Position numbers and translations under genes: made by a program
From: Homarus americanus
Taxonomy: Eukaryota; Arthropoda; Malacostraca; Decapoda; Nephropidae
Length of the DNA stretch: 64,000 nucleotides
Assembly: GCF_018991925.1 (NCBI RefSeq)
Contig: NW_024727688.1
Coordinates: 213,501 to 277,500, forward strand
Direction: 5' to 3'
Notes under the pieces: model-generated
Told to the model about the DNA's origin: nothing
The model's input: only the letters and a program-made list of their open reading frames with translations
Database searches by the model: none
In this document: piece after piece, positions 58,341-64,000 of the stretch
Position numbering within the stretch: position 1 is the first letter of the stretch
How the letters are laid out: each line of letters begins with the position of its first letter

Positions 58341-59684
58341 TGAGTTCTTACCTCTTGTGCGGATTTTGTCTATGAGATTTTGTTTTCGAATTTTTGAGGA
58401 AGTTTCAATTTCTTTATTTTTTATTTTTTCATGGGTGTACATTTGTCATAATATACTTATAAACGAATGTACGTCTGTTACTAACGATATCCATTCATGT
58501 GTCTGTGGCGAGTCTGTGCATATGGCAGCAGATACATGCTTCTGTCAGTCTGTCCGAGCGTTTTCAACACCCTTTGAGATACCTTTATGAATTTACCACG
58601 AATATTGGTGTGGGTTGCTGCGTAAACCAGTTTACTGCTGGTTTTTAAAATTCCTGTCGCTGACCAATATATAAAAGTGGGAGAGGAGAGACAAGGCGGA
58701 TTTTTTTTCTATATTTCTGAAAACGCGAGTTATATATGTACAAAATAACTACTATTAAGGAACTTCAATTTTTGTGTTTGATTTAATATAACTTCATATA
58801 ATTATCGTCAGCAGGAACGGTGAAGCAGTCAAAGTAGTTCTTTTTGGGGGCGTCTTTCCGTGATCCACACAGAGAGCCGCGAGGATTATTGGCTGAGAAT
58901 ATCCCACTCTCGTGATCCTAACCTAAAATTTGACCTAAAACACATTGGACGCGGACGATTAGCTTTAGTGGAGATGTAGCGACTTGTGTAGCCTATATAT
59001 TCACATCGTTATGTTTATACAGTTATTCCTTGAGGCAGCTTATACTCACAGGATTTTTGTCGCGTGTACATTGTAAATAAATTAGATTCGCCAGATTCTG
59101 TGTGGGACAAGCGTCATGACACATACAGCAATCCCAAAAACATTCTAATTTACAAATCCTCAATCAAACTCGCTATATTCTTTGTGAGGGAGAATACCAC
59201 GTCACGTACAACACATTAAAAAAAAACTATATTTATTAATCCTTAATAACAAGGACACAGAAACTCTCAGCTTTGAAAAAAAGAAATATAGATGGTATTG
59301 CAGCTACTATTTAGCCAAAACAATGCTATGTTGTATTTACGGCTGATAATCTAATACAGCATCAAGGGTTCAGAGACCATAATGTAACATGACATCTCAA
59401 TGGTGGAAGAAGAGTTGTGCTAATAATGATATTGGGACTCGTTAATGTCTGTTATTGTGGAGAATGTATCACAGGCAGCTGCTTATTTCCTTCATAACAC
59501 ATCCCAGCACGCCACCAGCAGTCACCCGACACAAGGACTCCACCACAAGCTAGATTAACATGTCACGAAGCTCGTTAAAAAGTGTAATTCCTTTATCAAG
59601 AAAAACAAAGAACAAACATGAGAACATATATATGTGTGTGTGTGTGTCTTAGACGTTTGTCCATAAACACTATGATTCAAGTGC

Positions 59685-59689
<5 letters not shown>
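58341..59689. other. unique AT-rich stretch
   Basis: A short (GT)n lies near 59634-59649. GAGGATTATTGGCTGAGAAT (58879-58898) lies in a more complex patch. No gene recognised. Confidence 0.45.

Positions 59690-59759
<70 letters not shown>
59690..59759. repeat. (AT)n microsatellite
   Basis: About 34 units. Confidence 0.97.
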
Positions 59760-59760
<1 letters not shown>

Positions 59761-59784
59761 GATCACTATATGTTGGAGGCCACG

Positions 59785-60475
59785 TTAAACTATGCTATAC
59801 TTTTTCCGCGCACTTTAACTTGAGCGATATTTTCAGATTTTGCCTTTGAAATTTATGCATTTAATTCCGCTCAGATGGAATTCAGTGAGCATTACACTGT
59901 TAGTCGCTATGCTCTACTGAATGACAATGGAAGACAAATCTTTATGAGAATATTAAACTTGTGGCTCTTTGTAGTGAAGCTACGTTTTGTATAATTAAAT
60001 ACAACCCAGCCTTTGTTTAATCAAATATTACTGTCAAACATTTTTAACTTGGTGGACACGGCTAACGCGTCACTCAGTCTTGGTCTAAGGCTGGATTACT
60101 CGCTCGGATTTTCCAAAATGGGTTTTATTTTTAGAAATGGTTCGATCACTTCCAATGTAAAGGTTTAACAGGACAGTAATGTGCTTTAGTGGGGTCTGAT
60201 AATTGCGCACTCTGAGGTCTGAGCCAAAAAATAGGCATTAGTTACCATTTCTCCAGGTAATTGAATTAACTTTGTTGCCTCTAGCATGAGAAAACTAACC
60301 CGAGTCGCCTTTTTCTTTACCTGAACCCCTGGACTTAGACGAGATGTTTGGCCCAACTTACATAATACCATGTTTGCTTAGTGTAATCATAATCAATTTG
60401 CCTGATAGTATCTGATTACGTAATTATGTAATTATTCAAAGCCTATATATAGCCATGTAATTAAGACCTCGGTTA
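59785..60475. promoter_or_regulatory. candidate cis-regulatory island rich in homeodomain-type cores
   Basis: About 690 bp without simple repeats. Visible motifs: GCCTTTGAAATTTATGCATT (TCF-like CCTTTGAA next to an octamer-like core), GCCTTTGTTTAATC, CTGGATTACTC (Otx/Bicoid-type GGATTA), GTAATTGAATTAAC, TAATCATAATCAATT, TACGTAATTATGTAATTATT and CATGTAATTAAG. The density of TAAT cores suggests an enhancer, but AT-rich composition raises the chance expectation. No coding frame of note. Confidence 0.35.
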
Positions 60476-60620
60476 CAATACATGCATGACAAGGAACAGT
60501 TACTGCCTTAATTACACTCTGTATTGTGAAGTATGATTCGTATTTTGCTAGTCTTGCTGATATCGTAGCCACGGAGTGCGAAGAGGTGGAAGGTCCTCTC
60601 CCTTAGACTACTGCTGTTCC

Positions 60621-61212
60621 TTTAACCTCTGTCTTTACTAGATGTGTTAATTTAACCTCTGTCTTTACTAGATGTGTCAATTTAACCTCTGTCTTTACTA
60701 GATGTGTTAATTTAACCTCTGTCTTTACTAGATGTGTTAATTTAACCTCTGTCTTTACTAGATGTGTTAATTTAACCTCTGTCTTTACTAGATGTGTTAA
60801 TTTAACCTCTGTCTTTACTAGATGTGTTAATTTAACCTCTGTCTTTACTAGATGTGTTAATTTAACCTCTGTCTTTACTAGATGTGTTAATTTAACCTCT
60901 GTCTTTACTAGATGTGTCAATTTAACCTCTGTCTTTACGAGATGTGTCAATTTAACCTCTGTCTTTACTAGATGTGTTAATTTAACCTCTGTCTTTACGA
61001 GATGTGTTAATTTAACCTCTGTCTTTACTAGATGTGTCAATTTAACCTCTGTCTTTACTAGATGTGTCAATTTAACCTCTGTCTTTACGAGATGTGTTAA
61101 TTTAACCTCTGTCTTTACTAGATGTGTCAATTTAACCTCTGTCTTTACTAGATGTGTCAATTTAACCTCTGTCTTTACTAGATGTGTCAATTTAACCTCT
61201 GTCTTTACTAGA
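60621..61212. repeat. 30-bp minisatellite, about 19.7 copies
   Basis: Nearly identical units of TTTAACCTCTGTCTTTACTA plus GATGTGTTAA. Only two sites vary repeatedly: TTAA/TCAA near the unit end and CTAG/CGAG in the middle. The minus-strand frame of LVKTEVKLTH repeats is open because of the period. Confidence 0.98.
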
Positions 61213-61315
61213 CGGTGCCAAGAATAACGGACCAGGATCAGGTTGGGTTGGGATGTTGGGTGAGAGAGGGGTGAGAGGGAGAGGGTTATCATCCCTCCCT
61301 CTCATAAAATTTTAC

Positions 61316-61320
<5 letters not shown>

Positions 61321-61403
<83 letters not shown>
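61321..61403. repeat. adjacent (CT)n and (GT)n microsatellites
   Basis: CT 61321-61365 then GT 61370-61403. Confidence 0.96.
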
Positions 61404-61409
<6 letters not shown>

Positions 61410-61751
61410 ACTCTACAAAACTGTCCAGGAAATATCAGAAATATTGCCAAAATGATTTTTTTTTTAATTAAAACTAATATATGTCCAGCGTTCACTCTTG
61501 CTGGCCATATGAGTGTTAATCCAGAGACAGAAAATACTTATTATTGAACCCGTCCAAAAATAAATAAAAAAAAATAGGAGGCAAATAAGGACACGTCACC
61601 TGTAATTAGGTTTCTAACTGGAAGAAAAAAAATACCCAAGAGAAAATACAGAAGTGAGGATTTCTAGGCCTAACTTGGTAATGGAGTCACATACAGTCTA
61701 ACTACTCACTCCTGATGTGATTGACTGGTCATAATCATGTGTCTCGCCGCG

Positions 61752-61755
<4 letters not shown>
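61404..61755. other. AT-rich unique stretch
   Basis: Nothing recognised. Confidence 0.5.

Positions 61756-61801
<46 letters not shown>
61756..61801. repeat. (GT)n microsatellite
   Basis: About 23 units. Confidence 0.97.
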
Positions 61802-61802
<1 letters not shown>

Positions 61803-61989
61803 GTATTCATCTACGTCATCTTGTTTATATAATAATCAAGTATATTTGGTAATCTCTTAAAAATTCACTATAATTCCCCGGCAATAATTATGATAATCAG
61901 TCCCTATCATATATATAATTACCAAAAACGTGAGAACAAATTATATGGATGATTAATTGGGAGTTTTTATCATTCACTGTGTTACTGAC

Positions 61990-62400
61990 AGGGGAGGTGA
62001 AAGGGGAGGAGAGAGGGGTGGTGAGAGGGGAGGTGAGAGGGGAGGAGAGAGGGGAGGTGAGAGGTAAGAGGGGTGGTGAGAGGGAGGTGAGAGGAGGAGA
62101 GGATGGGCGGGAGGTGAGGGAGGAGAGGGAGGAGAATTAAGGGAAGATGGAGAGAGAGGGGGATAAAGGAGGAAGAAATTGGGAGAGGAGGAACAGTGAG
62201 AAGAGAGAAAAAGAATTACATATAAAAAGAGTAGAAAGAAAGGAGAGACGAAAGCAGAGACTTGCAGACAAAGACAAACAGACTGATAGACTTTCAGACA
62301 GACAGATACAAAGACAGACATATACATACACACAGACAAATACTAAGACAGTCAGATAAAAACATGGACAGACAGACAAACAGACAGATAACAGGAACCA
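61990..62400. repeat. purine-rich minisatellite then CAGA-type repeats
   Basis: Units of GAGAGGGGAGGTGAGAGGG (about 15-20 bp) to about 62140, further A/G-rich DNA to 62260, then ACAGACAGATA-type units to about 62385. Confidence 0.88.
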
Positions 62401-62457
62401 AAACCCGATAAAAAAAAAAAAACATGTTAAATTCTGTCTACGTTTTGTGCCACTCGG

Positions 62458-62504
62458 GATGACGATGACGATGATGACGATGACGATGATGACGATGACG
62501 ATGA
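62458..62504. repeat. GATGAC/GATGATGAC hexa-/nonanucleotide array
   Basis: A regular alternation of GACGATGAC and GATGATGACG units over about 47 bp. Confidence 0.92.
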
Positions 62505-63055
62505 TCAAGTGAAAGAGGATAATGTTGAACGTCATAATGGAAGTAATGCGTCTCAATGCATACTTCAATTTCCCCCAAATGGAGGCGGGCGATATCTCAT
62601 CATTTCATCCCACGAATATTCAACAACGAAACTAATTTCACCCAGAACAGTAATTTATTTTATTCTATAATTATACGTATATAGTTTTAAACATCCGGTT
62701 ATTTTTTTGTTTTTTGTTTCTCTCCAGTAAATGAGGAATAAAGCAGATTGCGTAGACTAGAAATAAAAACATTAATCACTAAAGGGATGGGGAATTGCAG
62801 AGCTAAAACCAGATTCATCGTTTATAATGATACACCAGCACCCCTGCACAGCGATTAAGGTATGATATATATTCATAGTTTCTGCCAATATCTAAATAAT
62901 AGATTTAGTTCCTTGACAAATGGCTTGGGATTTAAATAGAATACGTTGATTTTGCAAGAACTCTGCATATTGTTGCTAGCATTATAGTAGTGAAGACTGG
63001 CTGTGTGTACACTCTCCCAGGTGTATTCATACTCAGCGTACAGATTCAAATTTCT
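62505..63055. other. unique AT-rich stretch
   Basis: Nothing recognised. Confidence 0.5.
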
Positions 63056-63162
63056 TCTTATTATTATTATTATTATTATTATTTTTTACTATTATTACTA
63101 TTATCATATTATTATTGTTGTTGTCGTTGTTTATTAATATTATTATTATTATTATTATTACT
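63056..63162. repeat. interrupted (ATT)n microsatellite
   Basis: ATT runs at 63056-63083 and 63136-63162 with degenerate ATT/GTT units between them. Confidence 0.92.
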
Positions 63163-63797
63163 ATGAAAATGTTAAGCAGTATAATAAAATAAATACACAA
63201 AGAAATAAATAATTCACAAAAGAGAACAGATTAAAGTGGGATGAATAAGTGTTTTTTGTTTCAAGTGCCTCAGCCATGTCCACCGCTAACCCTCTGTTCC
63301 GGGAATCAGTTCGTTACCGGTAATCTCCAAAAAGGCGAATCCGATTAAGATTTACGTTGTCTCAGTGTTACCTTAAAGTCTCATAAATCTGCAAGAATGT
63401 CAAAAATTACATCCTGTTTTCTTATCTCTTATTGTTTCTTTTTTCTGCGTTTTGTCTTTATTCCACAACTTTGACTTTTTTTCATTATTCACTGAGATTC
63501 ATCCTGTGAACTTTAGTACTAATTCAGTTTATTATTCATTTTCATATATGTTCCATCATTACCCATGTCTGTTGGCTGCTCCCGTTCCCCTTCACAAAGA
63601 CATACTCTACCCGGCCAGCAGCAGACCACGACAGCTGGTGACCAACAGGCCCCGCCTCCTGCCCACACCTGTCATCAATCATGGCGGATTTACCCAACTT
63701 AGAATATCATTAGGTAGTTCACCAACCCTAAATCATTAGTTGGGATTATCGTTCTCGTCTTGCCAGCAGGCGAATGAGGCGATAAAAGGATTACAAG

Positions 63798-63805
<8 letters not shown>
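63163..63805. other. unique stretch
   Basis: A 95-codon + frame (63452-63739) with mixed composition has no recognised family; coding status unknown. Confidence 0.35.

Positions 63806-63861
<56 letters not shown>
63806..63861. repeat. (AT)n microsatellite
   Basis: About 28 units near the right edge of the window. Confidence 0.96.
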
Positions 63862-63866
<5 letters not shown>

Positions 63867-64000
63867 CAGTAGAGTACTTTATCAGAGAATGAGAAAGCAG
63901 AAGCCTCTTCCATGTACCATCATCTTGGCACAGGTCAAGAAAACCTCTGTAAAATGTGAACCCACAGACGAGCAAACAAAGAAGGTACGAACATCGAAAC

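Noticed and set aside
60603..61292. 229-codon minus-strand frame of LVKTEVKLTH repeats
   Set aside because: The frame is open only because the 30-bp minisatellite unit has no stop in that phase; no non-repeat domain is attached.

Overview
The window looks like intergenic or intronic DNA from a microsatellite-rich arthropod genome, most likely a decapod crustacean. The reasons are very dense AC/GT, AG/CT, AAT and AT arrays, short interstitial TTAGG runs (the arthropod telomere motif), remnants of non-LTR retrotransposons and a hAT element of animal type, and tRNA-derived SINE-like sequences. There is no operon structure, no rRNA, no convincing tRNA gene and no CRISPR array. The species call is inference; the eukaryotic, animal character is well supported.

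Only one intact, non-repetitive protein gene is convincing: a single-exon 266-codon reading frame at 5815-6615 (+) that belongs to the eRF1/aRF1/Pelota superfamily. It keeps the central and C-terminal folds, lacks the N-terminal stop-codon-reading domain, and has no GGQ tripeptide. It has a good Kozak context, a poly(A) signal 37 bases after the stop, and a perfect 9-bp inverted repeat just upstream. It sits in a roughly 1-kb unique island between a 33-bp minisatellite and AC/CT microsatellites. This is the most interesting object in the window.

Layout. 0-5.7 kb: simple repeats, a local duplication, a SINE-like remnant and minisatellites. 5.7-6.7 kb: the release-factor-like gene. 6.7-21 kb: minisatellites (24-bp, 21-bp), AAT/AC/CT arrays, a degenerate CCTAA-rich stretch, long purine and pyrimidine tracts, and a LINE 3' fragment near 21.4-21.7 kb. 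22-34 kb: GT/CT arrays, purine tracts, TTAGG runs, a SINE near 27.8 kb, and a striking array of six CCAAT boxes spaced exactly 42 bp apart (28.84-29.06 kb) before a TATA-like and a GC-box-like sequence, followed by a 28-bp minisatellite. 34-46 kb: AT arrays, a degenerate AAGCTTTAAAGG array, a 41-bp array, a 1.4-kb G/T-only minisatellite, 32-bp arrays. 46-50 kb: two retroelement pseudogenes and a 141-bp CAACG-rich satellite that starts at the broken edge of one of them. 50-54 kb: microsatellites. 54.2-55.1 kb: a decayed hAT transposase. 55-64 kb: mostly unique AT-rich DNA with some islands that look like regulatory DNA, a 30-bp minisatellite of about 20 copies and more microsatellites.

Most long open frames here come from repeats whose period is a multiple of three and are not genes. 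The protein-coding elements do not form a pathway; the mobile elements are dead fragments. All similarity statements come from recognition of family motifs by eye, without database searches.
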